In this document: piece by piece, positions 17,664-27,084 of the stretch
Layout of the letters: every line of letters begins with the position of its first letter
How positions within the stretch are numbered: position 1 is the first letter of the stretch
Source of the DNA: Candidatus Kuenenia stuttgartensis
GTDB taxonomy: Bacteria; Planctomycetota; Planctomycetia; Pirellulales; UBA1268
Direction: 5' to 3'
Length of the DNA: 38,048 bases
Assembly: GCA_945897435.1 (NCBI GenBank)
Contig: CAMDFJ010000012.1
Location: 1-38,048 of the forward strand
Program-made: the position numbers and the translations under genes
The notes under the pieces: generated by a model
What the model saw: the letters and a program-made list of their open reading frames with translations, nothing else
Database searches by the model: none
What the model was told of the DNA's origin: nothing

Positions 17664-18779
17664 TCAGGCGGCGACCTTTGCCGGTCGGTCGTGGGCGGGC
17701 GTGGACCGCAGCAGGATGCAGCCCTGAAGCACCTCGGGCCGGCCGGGACTGCCGACCGCCGCCGTGGGGCAGGCGATGAGGCCCGATAGCTGCGACCAGG
17801 TCGACTTCAGGGCGTGGGGCACGGAGCAGGCGCTGACATTGCCCGTGCGCCGGGTCAGACCGTTGATGAGTTCGCCGCGGATGCCGTATTCGTCGAGCTT
17901 CATGCCGGTGAACCGGACGATTCCCGATCCTGCCTGATGGGGCACCACGAAGTTCACATCGTCTCCCGAAAGCCCCGATTCGCCGAGCGCCTTGGCGACG
18001 GCACCCGCCATGGCCCGCGGCGCGATTTCGGCGATCGCCATCCCGTCGAGCGAATAGACCAGCCGCTCGTCGGCGTGGTCGATTCCGCCACCCGCGGATG
18101 GAACCGGAACCTGCCTGCGGACGTGGAAGTCGAAGGCCGGCCGCTCGACCGGCTGCTTTTCAGCGGCTGCATGGAGGATCTCGAAATGGACCGGATGTCT
18201 CCGGCTCGTCGAGGGGGAGAGCAGGGTGGCAGCCGCCATATCGCCGAAGAGGCCGCCGGTCTGCCGACAGCCGAAGTCGGTGATCCGGCTGATCCGGCTG
18301 GAGGCAACGACGAGCAGATAGTCGTCGGGGCGGAGGGTGAGCCGCGGCGCCCAGCGGCGGCAGACGAGGTCAAATGCCCGGCTGTAGCCACAGCAAAACC
18401 AATTCAGGCCGATCGAGCGGCAGTGCCGCATTCCGAGGCCGCGGGCCAGCTGGCGGGCGGCGCGGCCCGGCCGCTCAGCCGCGATCTGCTCGGGAGTGAG
18501 ATGCCTGCGGGCCACCGAGGCCGGGATGAAGGATGGCGACACGAAGACCAGCCCGCGGCAGTCGGCCAGGTTGCAGCCCGTCTCCCGCTGGAGCTGACGG
18601 ACCGCGTGCAGACCCATCGTGACCTCGTCGTCGTGCGAGATTCCCCGGGCCTCGATCCCGGTGTGATGGGAAAACTTCCGCGGCATCGTCTGGCCAAACC
18701 AGTCGTTCTCGAGCTCCCAGGGAGGCTGGTGCAGGGCTATCGCCGAAATACCAAGACTGGGACGGCTGGTCGCTTCCAT
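17664..18779 (-). CDS. 3-oxoacyl-ACP synthase III (KASIII)-like protein
   Basis: LNWFCCGYSRAFDLV (nucleophile Cys region), DVNFVVPHQAGSGIV (His), TRRTGNVSACSVPHAL (Asn): thiolase-fold Cys-His-Asn triad arrangement. Confidence 0.75.
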   Translation of the reverse strand: MEATSRPSLGISAIALHQPPWELENDWFGQTMPRKFSHHTGIEARGISHDDEVTMGLHAVRQLQRETGCNLADCRGLVFVSPSFIPASVARRHLTPEQIAAERPGRAARQLARGLGMRHCRSIGLNWFCCGYSRAFDLVCRRWAPRLTLRPDDYLLVVASSRISRITDFGCRQTGGLFGDMAAATLLSPSTSRRHPVHFEILHAAAEKQPVERPAFDFHVRRQVPVPSAGGGIDHADERLVYSLDGMAIAEIAPRAMAGAVAKALGESGLSGDDVNFVVPHQAGSGIVRFTGMKLDEYGIRGELINGLTRRTGNVSACSVPHALKSTWSQLSGLIACPTAAVGSPGRPEVLQGCILLRSTPAHDRPAKVAA

Positions 18780-19026
18780 TGAATCGGTCAGGCTTCGGGG
18801 CAGGGGCTGGGAATGGGGGCGGGGATTCTGGCGATCCCGGGCCGCCGTTGCCAGCCGGAAATTCAGCCGGTTCCTGCCGAACTCGTGGCGGTCCGCGACC
18901 GGAGGGTGGAATCGACCTGACTCGCCTCGGACCGCAGGACGCCTCCACCCAGATTGCGAAACATGGTCCACATGCCGTGGGTCTGGCATACTTTTTGGGT
19001 CTTTGCACCCAAGGGGGAACCAACGC

Positions 19027-20346
19027 ATGTCGGAGAAGCGATCGTTGCCGGCTGGAGGCCGGCCTGACGGGGTGAGCGGAGCCCTATCGCGGCGCTGCTT
19101 CGTCTCCGGAGCTGCAGGGGCCGCGACCCTGATGGTGCATTCCTCTCTGGCGGCCACCGAGGAGACCCGCGAACTTCGGCTCGGAGTGATCGGCTGCGGC
19201 GGCCGGGGCAGCGGTGCGATCAATGATTCGCTCACGATCAACGAGGGCGTGCGGCTCGTCGCCACGGCCGACCTCTTCGCACCCAAGTGTGCCGCCCTCT
19301 GGAAGGCCATGCGGGAGGCCCACCCGGACAAGGTGGCGGCCACCGACTCGATCGCCGCCGGCCTCGATGGCTGGAGGCGGGTGCTCGATGATCCTTCGGT
19401 CGACATCGTGCTGATCACGACGCCGCCCGGCTTCAGGCCCTCCTATCTCACGGAGGCGGTCGCGGCGGGCAAGCACGTGTTTGCCGAGAAGCCGGCCTGC
19501 GTCGATCCGGCCGGCTACCGGATCTGTCTCGAGGCCCACGACAAAGCCCTGGCGAACGGCACGGCGATCGTCGCCGGCACCCAGTACCGCCGCCAGGTGA
19601 ACTATCTCGGGGCGATCGAACAGATTCGTCAGGGGGCGATCGGCGACCTGGTCTCGGCCAGCGCACGCTACTGCGCCGGGGGAATCTGGTACCGGCCCCG
19701 GAAGGAAGGGATGAGCGACGCCGAATACCAGCTCACCAACTGGATGCACTTCATCTGGCTCAGTGGCGACCAGATCGTCGAGCAGGCGGTCCACAATCTC
19801 GACACCATGAACTGGGTGATGGGCGGGAATCCGATCTCGGCCTTCGGCTCGGGAGGCCGGTTCACGCGGCCCGACGACAGCGAGATGTGGGACAGTATGA
19901 GCCTCGACTACGAGTATCCCGGCAATCGGGTGGTGTCGTTCATGTGCCGGCAGATTCCCGGAGCCGCCGCGGACGTGGGCAACGTGATCCGCGGCACACA
20001 GGGGGAGTGCCAGATCGGAGGGGGCAACGCCGGTTCCAGGATCTTCGACCGTGCCGGGAAGAAGATCTGGGAAATGGCCGGCAGCATCGCCGATGCCTAC
20101 CGGCAGGAGCACAAGGACCTCGTCGATTCGATCCGTGCCGGCAAGCCGATCGTCGAACTCAGGCAGATGGCCGACAGTTCGATGATGGCGGTGCTCGGCA
20201 GGATGGCGGCCTACTCGGGCCAGAAGGTCACTTGGAAGTTCGCCACCGAGGAGTCTAGTCTGAACCTGTTTCCCAAGGATCTGGCCTGGGATTCGACACT
20301 TCCCAGGCCCCAGTTCGCGATTCCCGGCAGGACGAAACTCGTCTGA
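19027..20346 (+). CDS. Gfo/Idh/MocA-family oxidoreductase with Tat-like signal
   Basis: SRRCFVSGAAGAATLMVHSSLAA then ELRLGVIGCGGRGSGAINDSLTI...EKPACVDPAGYR...GTQYRRQVNYLG. Confidence 0.9.
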   Translation: MSEKRSLPAGGRPDGVSGALSRRCFVSGAAGAATLMVHSSLAATEETRELRLGVIGCGGRGSGAINDSLTINEGVRLVATADLFAPKCAALWKAMREAHPDKVAATDSIAAGLDGWRRVLDDPSVDIVLITTPPGFRPSYLTEAVAAGKHVFAEKPACVDPAGYRICLEAHDKALANGTAIVAGTQYRRQVNYLGAIEQIRQGAIGDLVSASARYCAGGIWYRPRKEGMSDAEYQLTNWMHFIWLSGDQIVEQAVHNLDTMNWVMGGNPISAFGSGGRFTRPDDSEMWDSMSLDYEYPGNRVVSFMCRQIPGAAADVGNVIRGTQGECQIGGGNAGSRIFDRAGKKIWEMAGSIADAYRQEHKDLVDSIRAGKPIVELRQMADSSMMAVLGRMAAYSGQKVTWKFATEESSLNLFPKDLAWDSTLPRPQFAIPGRTKLV

Positions 20347-20393
20347 GCCACCCGGCAGTCCGCAGCCCGACACCGTCAGCAGGAGATCTCTTG

Positions 20394-22346
20394 ATGTCTG
20401 CATCCGCCGCCTCGACAGCGGGCTCGACGCCGATCTACCGCGGGCCGCTGCCCCATGTGACCACCGTCGAGCGGATTCCGGTCACGGTCTACGACCTTTC
20501 GGCGGAGGCCAGCCGGGCGGTGGCTCGCGAGATCGCCGATCTCGTGCAACAGCGGGCCGCCGCCGGGAAGCGAACGGTGCTCGGCCTGGCGACAGGGAGC
20601 ACGCCCGTGGGCGTCTATGACGAGCTGATTCGGCTGCACCGCGAGGAGGGGGTCTCGTTCAAGACGGTCGTGAGCTTCAATCTCGACGAGTACTGGCCGA
20701 TGCCGCCCGACGCGCTGCAGAGCTACCACCGCTTCATGCGGGAGCACCTCTTCGATCATCTCGACATCCCGGCCGACGCCATCCACATCCCCGACGGCAG
20801 GCTCCCCCGGGAGGGAATCCACGCCGCCTGCGTTGCCTACGAGGAGAAGATCGCCGCGGCCGGCGGCATCGACCTGCAGATTCTCGGCATCGGCCGTACC
20901 GGCCACATCGGCTTCAATGAGCCGGGCAGCACGCTGGAGAGCCGCACCCGACTGATCACGCTCGACAGCGTGACCCGCGGCGATGCCGCCAGCGACTTCT
21001 TCGGCGAGTGGAACGTGCCCCGTCAGGCGATCACGATGGGCGTGGGGTCGATCCTCGCCGCCCGTCGGGTGCTGCTGCTCGCCTTCGGCGAGCACAAGGC
21101 GCCGATCGTCCGCAAGGCCGTCGAGGATCCGGCCTGCAGCCATGTGTCGGCGAGCGCCCTGCAGCAGCACCCCGACGCCCGGTTCGTGCTCGATCGTGCC
21201 GCCGCGGCAAGGCTCTCGAGGTTCGAGTCGCCGTGGGTGGTGGGTCCGCTCGATTCGATGGGGCTCGAATGGACGCCGCAGCTGACAAAGAAGGCGGTGA
21301 TCTGGCTCTCGCTTCATCTCGGCAAGCCGATCCTCAAGCTCACCGACGAGGACTACAACGAGCATTCCCTGCAGGACCTTCTCTCCTGCCGCGGCCGCGC
21401 CTACGACATCAACATCGAGGTCTTTCGGTCGATGCAGGGAACGATCACGGGCTGGCCGGGTGGCAAACCCGGCGGCGGCAGTGCGGATGCGTTTCCGAAG
21501 CGGGTGGTGGTGTTCAGCCCGCATCCCGACGACGACGTGATCAGCATGGGCGGCACCTTCATCCGGCTCTGCGAGCAGGGGCACGACGTGCACGTCGCCT
21601 ACCAGACGAGCGGCAACATCGCCGTCTGGGACGAATCGGCCGACCGGCACGTCGATTTTGTCGAGGAGTTCTGCAAGGCCTTCGGAGTGGGCACGAAGAC
21701 CTCGGGCATCGCCGACAGCATCCGGCAGTTTCTCAAGGCAAAGTCGGCCGGCGCCGTCGACATTCCCGAACTCCAGACCGTCAAGGGATTGATCCGTCGC
21801 ACGGAGGCACGGGCTGGGGCGAGATACTCCGGCGTCAGGGCCGACAACATCCACTTCCTCGACCTGCCCTTCTACGAGACCGGCAGGGTTCGCAAGAAGC
21901 CGATCGGTCCGGAGGACGTCGCGATCACGGTCGATCTCCTCGAGAGGGTCAGGCCGCAGCAGGTTTATGCGGCCGGCGACCTCTCCGATCCCCATGGCAC
22001 CCATCGAGTCTGCCTCGCCGTGATCCTGGCGGCGCTCGCCGAGGTCAAGAATCGGCCCTGGGCGGGGGACTGCCAGCTCTGGCTCTACCGCGGCGCCTGG
22101 CAGGAATGGGAGCCGCACGAGATCGAGATGGCCGTTCCGCTCTCGCCGGACGAGGTCGAGCGGAAGCGGATGGCGATCTTCAAGCATGAGAGCCAGAAGG
22201 ACCGGGCCCTCTTTCCGGGGGCGAGCGATCCGCGGGAATTCTGGCAGCGGGCGGAGGACCGCAACCGGGAAACGGCCCGGATCTACGACAAGCTCGGCCT
22301 GCCGGAGTACGAGGCCATCGAGGGGTTTGTGCGGCACGGCTTCTGA
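20394..22346 (+). CDS. nagB: Glucosamine-6-phosphate deaminase-like (NagB) fused to PIG-L/LmbE deacetylase domain
   Basis: N-terminal half: LGLATGSTPVGVYDELIRLH, FNLDEYWPM, GIGRTGHIGFNEPGS; C-terminal half: VVVFSPHPDDDVISMGGTFIRL and DPHGTHRVCLAVI of PIG-L. One continuous frame. Confidence 0.92.
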   Translation: MSASAASTAGSTPIYRGPLPHVTTVERIPVTVYDLSAEASRAVAREIADLVQQRAAAGKRTVLGLATGSTPVGVYDELIRLHREEGVSFKTVVSFNLDEYWPMPPDALQSYHRFMREHLFDHLDIPADAIHIPDGRLPREGIHAACVAYEEKIAAAGGIDLQILGIGRTGHIGFNEPGSTLESRTRLITLDSVTRGDAASDFFGEWNVPRQAITMGVGSILAARRVLLLAFGEHKAPIVRKAVEDPACSHVSASALQQHPDARFVLDRAAAARLSRFESPWVVGPLDSMGLEWTPQLTKKAVIWLSLHLGKPILKLTDEDYNEHSLQDLLSCRGRAYDINIEVFRSMQGTITGWPGGKPGGGSADAFPKRVVVFSPHPDDDVISMGGTFIRLCEQGHDVHVAYQTSGNIAVWDESADRHVDFVEEFCKAFGVGTKTSGIADSIRQFLKAKSAGAVDIPELQTVKGLIRRTEARAGARYSGVRADNIHFLDLPFYETGRVRKKPIGPEDVAITVDLLERVRPQQVYAAGDLSDPHGTHRVCLAVILAALAEVKNRPWAGDCQLWLYRGAWQEWEPHEIEMAVPLSPDEVERKRMAIFKHESQKDRALFPGASDPREFWQRAEDRNRETARIYDKLGLPEYEAIEGFVRHGF

Positions 22347-22366
22347 TCGCGACCACGAAGGACATC

Positions 22367-23398
22367 ATGTCGAAGAGATACAACGTCGGTGTCATTGGGT
22401 ATGGCTGGGCGGCGACGGCCCACATCGCGGCGATCAACGCCACCAGCCAGGGAAGGGTTGCGGCCGTCTGGTCGTCGCGGCCGCTCGATTCGGCCGAGCT
22501 GTCCGCCAGGCATGGCGGCTCGATCAGGGTCTACAGCGAACTCGACGCCATGCTCGCCGATCCCGACCTCCATGTGGTCGATATCACGAGCTATCCGAGC
22601 CAGCATCGGGATCAGGCCGTGGCGGCGGCCCGGGCCGGAAAGCACCTGATCCTCGAGAAGCCGATGGCCAACACACCCGAGGAGGTTCGCGAGATCGTGG
22701 CCGCCGCGGCGGCCAGCGGCGTGAAGGGCTGCATCTGCTTCGAGTGCCGTTTTTCGAACCAGTTTCAGGTGACGAAGGCCCTTCTCGACGAGGGTCTGCT
22801 GGGCCGGCTGCACTACGGCGAGGTCGACTACTACCACGGCATCGGTCCCTGGTATGGCCAGTACCGCTGGAACACCGGAAGGAAGGAGGGGGGCAGCGCG
22901 CTGCTCACCGCGGGCTGCCATGCCCTCGATGCGCTCCTGATGCTGATGGGCCAGGAGGTCGAGATGGTGTCGAGCCTGAGCACAAAGTCGTCGAGCCCGT
23001 TCTTCACCCCCTACGAGTACGACACCTCGAGCGTCACGATCCTGCACTTCAAGGGTGGAGCGATCGGCAAGACGGCGGCGATCGTCGACTGCCTGCAGCC
23101 CTACTACTTCCACACGCATCTGGTCGGCAGCGAGGGGAGCCTGCTCGACGATCGCTTCCATTCGATGAAGCTCAAGGCCGACAGGGGGCACTGGAGCCGG
23201 CTCTCGATGAAGATGCTCGACTCGGGCGACGTCAGCGACCATCCTTACCAGGCGCAGTTCCAGGCCTTTTTCGACGCTCTCGACGAGGGCCGCGACATGC
23301 CGCTGACGAGCCTGGCGGAGGCGGCGAAGACGTTCGACGTGATCTTCGCGGCCGACAGGAGCGCCGCTCAGGGTGGGCAGCCGGTGCGGCTACCATGA
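22367..23398 (+). CDS. Gfo/Idh/MocA-family oxidoreductase (cytoplasmic)
   Basis: MSKRYNVGVIGYGWAATAHIAAINATSQGRVAAVWS...HLILEKPMANTPEEVREIV; no signal peptide. Confidence 0.92.
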   Translation: MSKRYNVGVIGYGWAATAHIAAINATSQGRVAAVWSSRPLDSAELSARHGGSIRVYSELDAMLADPDLHVVDITSYPSQHRDQAVAAARAGKHLILEKPMANTPEEVREIVAAAAASGVKGCICFECRFSNQFQVTKALLDEGLLGRLHYGEVDYYHGIGPWYGQYRWNTGRKEGGSALLTAGCHALDALLMLMGQEVEMVSSLSTKSSSPFFTPYEYDTSSVTILHFKGGAIGKTAAIVDCLQPYYFHTHLVGSEGSLLDDRFHSMKLKADRGHWSRLSMKMLDSGDVSDHPYQAQFQAFFDALDEGRDMPLTSLAEAAKTFDVIFAADRSAAQGGQPVRLP

Positions 23399-23424
23399 GG
23401 GCTCGATCGATTCTCACGTGGCTC

Positions 23425-23444
23425 GGGGTTGCCCACGCCCCGTC
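23425..23444. repeat. Direct repeat GGGGTTGCCCACGCCCCGTC, copy A
   Basis: Identical 20-mer at 23503-23522. Confidence 0.8.
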
Positions 23445-23470
23445 AGAAGTGGGACAGGCTTCAGCCTGTC
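23442..23470. repeat. REP-like palindromic repeat, copy 3
   Basis: GTCAGAAGTGGGACAGGCTTCAGCCTGTC: one mismatch to the copies at 11743 and 11777. Confidence 0.8.
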
Positions 23471-23502
23471 ATGCCTCGGAATACTGGCGTCTTATAAAGG
23501 CC

Positions 23503-23634
23503 GGGGTTGCCCACGCCCCGTCGCCGGACGTTCGCTGCGGCCATCCTGGCCTTCGCTCACTCGATGCTGACGTCGCTTCGCCATCCATGGCTGCGCTCGT
23601 CAGCAACGCCGGCTCTCGGGGCATGGGCAACCCC
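23503..23634. repeat. ~130-bp element bounded by 18-bp inverted repeats (REPIN/MITE-like)
   Basis: GGGGTTGCCCACGCCCCG (23503-23520) and CGGGGCATGGGCAACCCC (23617-23634) are reverse complements with one mismatch; internal GCTGACG (23566-23572)/CGTCAGC (23598-23604) also inverted. Confidence 0.6.
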
Positions 23635-23672
23635 TCGCTGTCGACCCCTCGCTATCAGTTGAAGGAGTTTCA

Positions 23673-25628
23673 ATGATTCACTGGCGTCGGTTTGTACTCG
23701 GGGCCTGCTTCGTCGTCATGGCGGCGCCCCTGGCGGTCGCCCAAACGGAGGTTCCGGCCGGCTGGACGGCCCTGTTCAACGGTCGCGATCTGGCCGGCTG
23801 GCGGGGCCGGCCGCACTTCGATCCCGCGAAGGAGGCCGAGGGCACACCCGAGGAACGGGCGAAGCGGCAGGCCGACTGGGACGCCGACATGCGGCGGCAC
23901 TGGACGGTGGAGAACGGCCTGATCGTCAGCGACGGCCAGGGGGTGTTTCTGACGACCGACCGCGAATTCGGCGACTTCGAACTGATGCTCGAATGGATGC
24001 TGCCGGCCTCGTGTGCCGACAGCGGCATCTATCTTCGTGGCAACCCGCAGGTGCAGATCTGGGATCCGGCCTGCGAGCGGGATTTCAAGCACGGCTGCGA
24101 GAAGGGTTCCGGCGGCCTCTGGAACAACCCCGCCGATTCGCCAGGCAAGTGGCCGATGGTGAAGGCCGACCGGCCGATCGGCGAGTGGAACAGCATGCGG
24201 ATCACGATGAAGGGCGACCGTGCGACCGTGGTGCTCAACGGCCAGGTCGTCGTCAGCGACTGCCCGCTGGCCAACTACTTCCAGAAGGGGCAGCCGCTGC
24301 CCGCACGCGGCCCGATCCAGATCCAGACCCACGGTGCGCCGATGCACGTTCGCAACGTGTTCATCCGGGATCTCGGCAGTTTCGACCTCGCGGCTCCCGG
24401 CTGGCGGGATCTCGGCGAGGCCGACTTCACGAACGTCAACTGTGCCGCCGACACCTGGACCTGGACGCCGGATCGGGTGACCTGCTCAGGCCAGCCCGTG
24501 GGCGTGATTCGCACGAAGGAGCCGGTCACCGACTTCGAGATGTCGGTCGAATGGCGGCACCTCTCCGACGGCGGCAACTCGGGCGTGTTTCTCTGGGCTC
24601 CGATGGAGGCCCTCGATTCGATCAAGCCCGGCCAGTTGCCCCCCGGCGGCATCGAGGTGCAGGTGCTCGACCACGGCTACACGGCGAAATACGAGAAGTC
24701 GACCGGCAAGAAGGCTGACTGGTTCACGACCGATGGCGACGTCTTTCCGGTGGGCTCCTCCACGATGAAGCCCTTCCAGCCGACGGCCCCGCGGGGATCC
24801 CGGAGTTTCCCCAAGGCACGGCACTCCCTCGGCACACCCGAGTGGAATCACTACTTCATCCGTGCGTTCAAGGGGGAGGTTCGGCTCTGGGTGAACGGCC
24901 ACGAAGTCTCGGGCGGTTCCGACTGCACCCCGGCAACCGGGTATCTCTGCCTCGAATCGGAAGGGGCCCCGGTGGAATTCCGCCGGCTGAAAATCAGGGA
25001 AGTGCATCCCGATTCCGAAACCACAGCGGTCGCATCCGAGGATGGGTTCGTCCCGCTCTTCGACGGAAAAACGCTGGCCGGCTGGCAGGGAGCACTCGAC
25101 GGTCATCAGGTTGTCGACGGCGAGATTCGCTCGAGGCCCGGCGTCGGCGGCAACCTGCTGACAACGGCCGAATACGGCGACTTCGAGCTCCGGTTCGACT
25201 TCAGACTCACGCCGGGCGCCAACAACGGCCTCGGCCTCCGGGCTCCGCCCGAGGGAGACGCGGCCTTCGAGGGGATCGAGCTCCAGATCCTCGACGACGG
25301 CCATCCGAAGTATGCCGGCCTCAAGCCCTGGCAGATGCACGGCTCGGTCTATGGCGTCGTGGCGGCGGAACGCGGCTGTCTGAAGCCGGTCGGTCAGTGG
25401 AACGAGGAGCAGGTCACCGTCCGGGGCAGCCAGCTGACGGTGATCGTGAACGACAGGAAGATCCTCGCTGCCGACCTGACGGCGTTTCGTGACGGACAGC
25501 CGACGCCCGATGGCCGCAAGCATCCGGGCCTCGCGAGGGAGAAGGGCCATGTCGGCTTCCTCGGCCACGGCGACGAGGTCCACTTCCGCAACATCCGGAT
25601 CCGAGAACTCTCGAACGCGAACAACTGA
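23673..25628 (+). CDS. Secreted triple-DUF1080 (3-keto-disaccharide hydrolase-like/LamG-type) protein
   Basis: Signal peptide MIHWRRFVLGACFVVMAAPLAVA; domain starts GWTALFNGRDLAGW and GFVPLFDGKTLAGWQ plus a central FEMSVEWRHLSDGGNSGVFLWAP unit. Confidence 0.88.
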   Translation: MIHWRRFVLGACFVVMAAPLAVAQTEVPAGWTALFNGRDLAGWRGRPHFDPAKEAEGTPEERAKRQADWDADMRRHWTVENGLIVSDGQGVFLTTDREFGDFELMLEWMLPASCADSGIYLRGNPQVQIWDPACERDFKHGCEKGSGGLWNNPADSPGKWPMVKADRPIGEWNSMRITMKGDRATVVLNGQVVVSDCPLANYFQKGQPLPARGPIQIQTHGAPMHVRNVFIRDLGSFDLAAPGWRDLGEADFTNVNCAADTWTWTPDRVTCSGQPVGVIRTKEPVTDFEMSVEWRHLSDGGNSGVFLWAPMEALDSIKPGQLPPGGIEVQVLDHGYTAKYEKSTGKKADWFTTDGDVFPVGSSTMKPFQPTAPRGSRSFPKARHSLGTPEWNHYFIRAFKGEVRLWVNGHEVSGGSDCTPATGYLCLESEGAPVEFRRLKIREVHPDSETTAVASEDGFVPLFDGKTLAGWQGALDGHQVVDGEIRSRPGVGGNLLTTAEYGDFELRFDFRLTPGANNGLGLRAPPEGDAAFEGIELQILDDGHPKYAGLKPWQMHGSVYGVVAAERGCLKPVGQWNEEQVTVRGSQLTVIVNDRKILAADLTAFRDGQPTPDGRKHPGLAREKGHVGFLGHGDEVHFRNIRIRELSNANN

Positions 25629-25655
25629 CACGTCACTTTTCCACGGAGGTCATCC

Positions 25656-26957
25656 ATGAGCCACTCCCCGTCCGCTCCTACGCCGGCACCCACCTTTCGC
25701 CTCTGGCTGATGATGGTTCTCGAGTTTGCGATCTGGGGCGCCTGGCTGCCGCTGATCTGGGGCTACATGGGGGCCTCGCCGGCCGATGGCGGCCTCGGCT
25801 TCTCGCCGTCGCAGATCGCCTGGGTGGGGAGCGCCTTCGCGATCGCCTCGATCGTCGGCATCTTCTTTTCCAGCCAGTTTGCCGACCGGACCTTCGCGGC
25901 GGAGCGGTTCATGGCGGCCAGCCATCTGATCGGCGGATTGGCGATGCTCGGGATGTACTGGGCCAAGGATTTCCCGGTCTTCTTCGGCCTCATGCTCCTG
26001 CACTCGCTGTTCTACGTGCCGACGATCTCCGTCTCCAACTCACTCGCCTTCGCCCACATGAAGGATGCCCAGAAGGAGTTCGGGATCGTGCGGATGGGTG
26101 GCACGATCGGCTGGATCCTCGTCGCCTGGCCGCTGTACTTCATTCTCGAGGGCAAGACCGGGGCCGAGGCGGTGGCCGCGAGCCGGACCATCTTCCTGAT
26201 CGCCGGTGGACTGTCGCTGGCGCTGGCCGCCTACAGCCTCTTCCTGCCACACACTCCGCCCAAGCCGGCCAAACCTGGCGACGGCAGTTTTGCCTGGATG
26301 AAGGCGGCGCGGTTCCTCGCCAAGCCCTATCTGGCGGTCCTTTTCCTGGTGACCTTCATCGACGCCGTGATCCACAACGGCTACTTCGTGATGGCGGGCG
26401 ACTTCCTCGGCAGCAAGGCGGTGGGCCTGGAGCCGAAGTGGATCATGCCGGTGATGAGCATCGGCCAGGTGGCCGAGATCGCCACGATGGCGGTGCTGGG
26501 CACGGTGCTCGCGAGGCTCGGCTGGAAGACGACGATGATTCTCGGAATCCTCGGCCATGCCGCCAGATTCGCCGTGTTCGCGCTCTTTCCGCAGAGCCAG
26601 GCGGTGATTATCGCGGTCCAGGTGCTCCATGGCATCTGCTACGCCTTCTTCTTCGCCACGCTCTACATCTTCATCGATGCCGCCTTTCCGAAGGACGTTC
26701 GGAGCAGTGCCCAGAGCCTGTTCAATCTGCTCGTGCTCGGCCTCGGCGACCTCGCCGCCAAGTGGCTCTTCATTCCGCTCCAGCAGAGCCTCAAGGGGAC
26801 CGACGGCATCGACTACCGGCAGTTGTTTCTCGTGCCCACCTTCATGGCACTGGCTGCGGCGGTCGTCCTCGCGCTGGCTTTCTGGCCGCCGAGGTCGCTG
26901 GCGACGGCCGCAGCGACCGAGGACGATCTCGAGACCGAGCCACCGGCAATCACCTAA
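25656..26957 (+). CDS. MFS transporter, nucleoside:H+ symporter (NHS)-like
   Basis: Multiple hydrophobic helices; FRLWLMMVLEFAIWGAWLPLIWGYM, PTISVSNSLAFAHMKDAQKEFGIVRMGGTIGWILVAW. Confidence 0.85.
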   Translation: MSHSPSAPTPAPTFRLWLMMVLEFAIWGAWLPLIWGYMGASPADGGLGFSPSQIAWVGSAFAIASIVGIFFSSQFADRTFAAERFMAASHLIGGLAMLGMYWAKDFPVFFGLMLLHSLFYVPTISVSNSLAFAHMKDAQKEFGIVRMGGTIGWILVAWPLYFILEGKTGAEAVAASRTIFLIAGGLSLALAAYSLFLPHTPPKPAKPGDGSFAWMKAARFLAKPYLAVLFLVTFIDAVIHNGYFVMAGDFLGSKAVGLEPKWIMPVMSIGQVAEIATMAVLGTVLARLGWKTTMILGILGHAARFAVFALFPQSQAVIIAVQVLHGICYAFFFATLYIFIDAAFPKDVRSSAQSLFNLLVLGLGDLAAKWLFIPLQQSLKGTDGIDYRQLFLVPTFMALAAAVVLALAFWPPRSLATAAATEDDLETEPPAIT

Positions 26958-27084
26958 CGGCGGCTCCTTGCCCGCCTGCCTCTCGCCGGCAACGGTTACA
27001 CTGACCTCCCCAGACAGATCGGCGAATCTCAGCGAATGCCCATGCACTGCATTCCTGCCGTCCCATCACAAAGGTGAAGTCTCC

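Noticed and set aside
18981-18999. Sigma-54 promoter TGGCAT-N5-TTGG upstream of 19027
   Set aside because: Lacks the conserved GC of the -12 element (TTGG instead of TTGC); the only near match noticed.
20376-22337. 653-aa minus-strand ORF
   Set aside because: Antisense shadow of the NagB-PIG-L gene; no family motifs.
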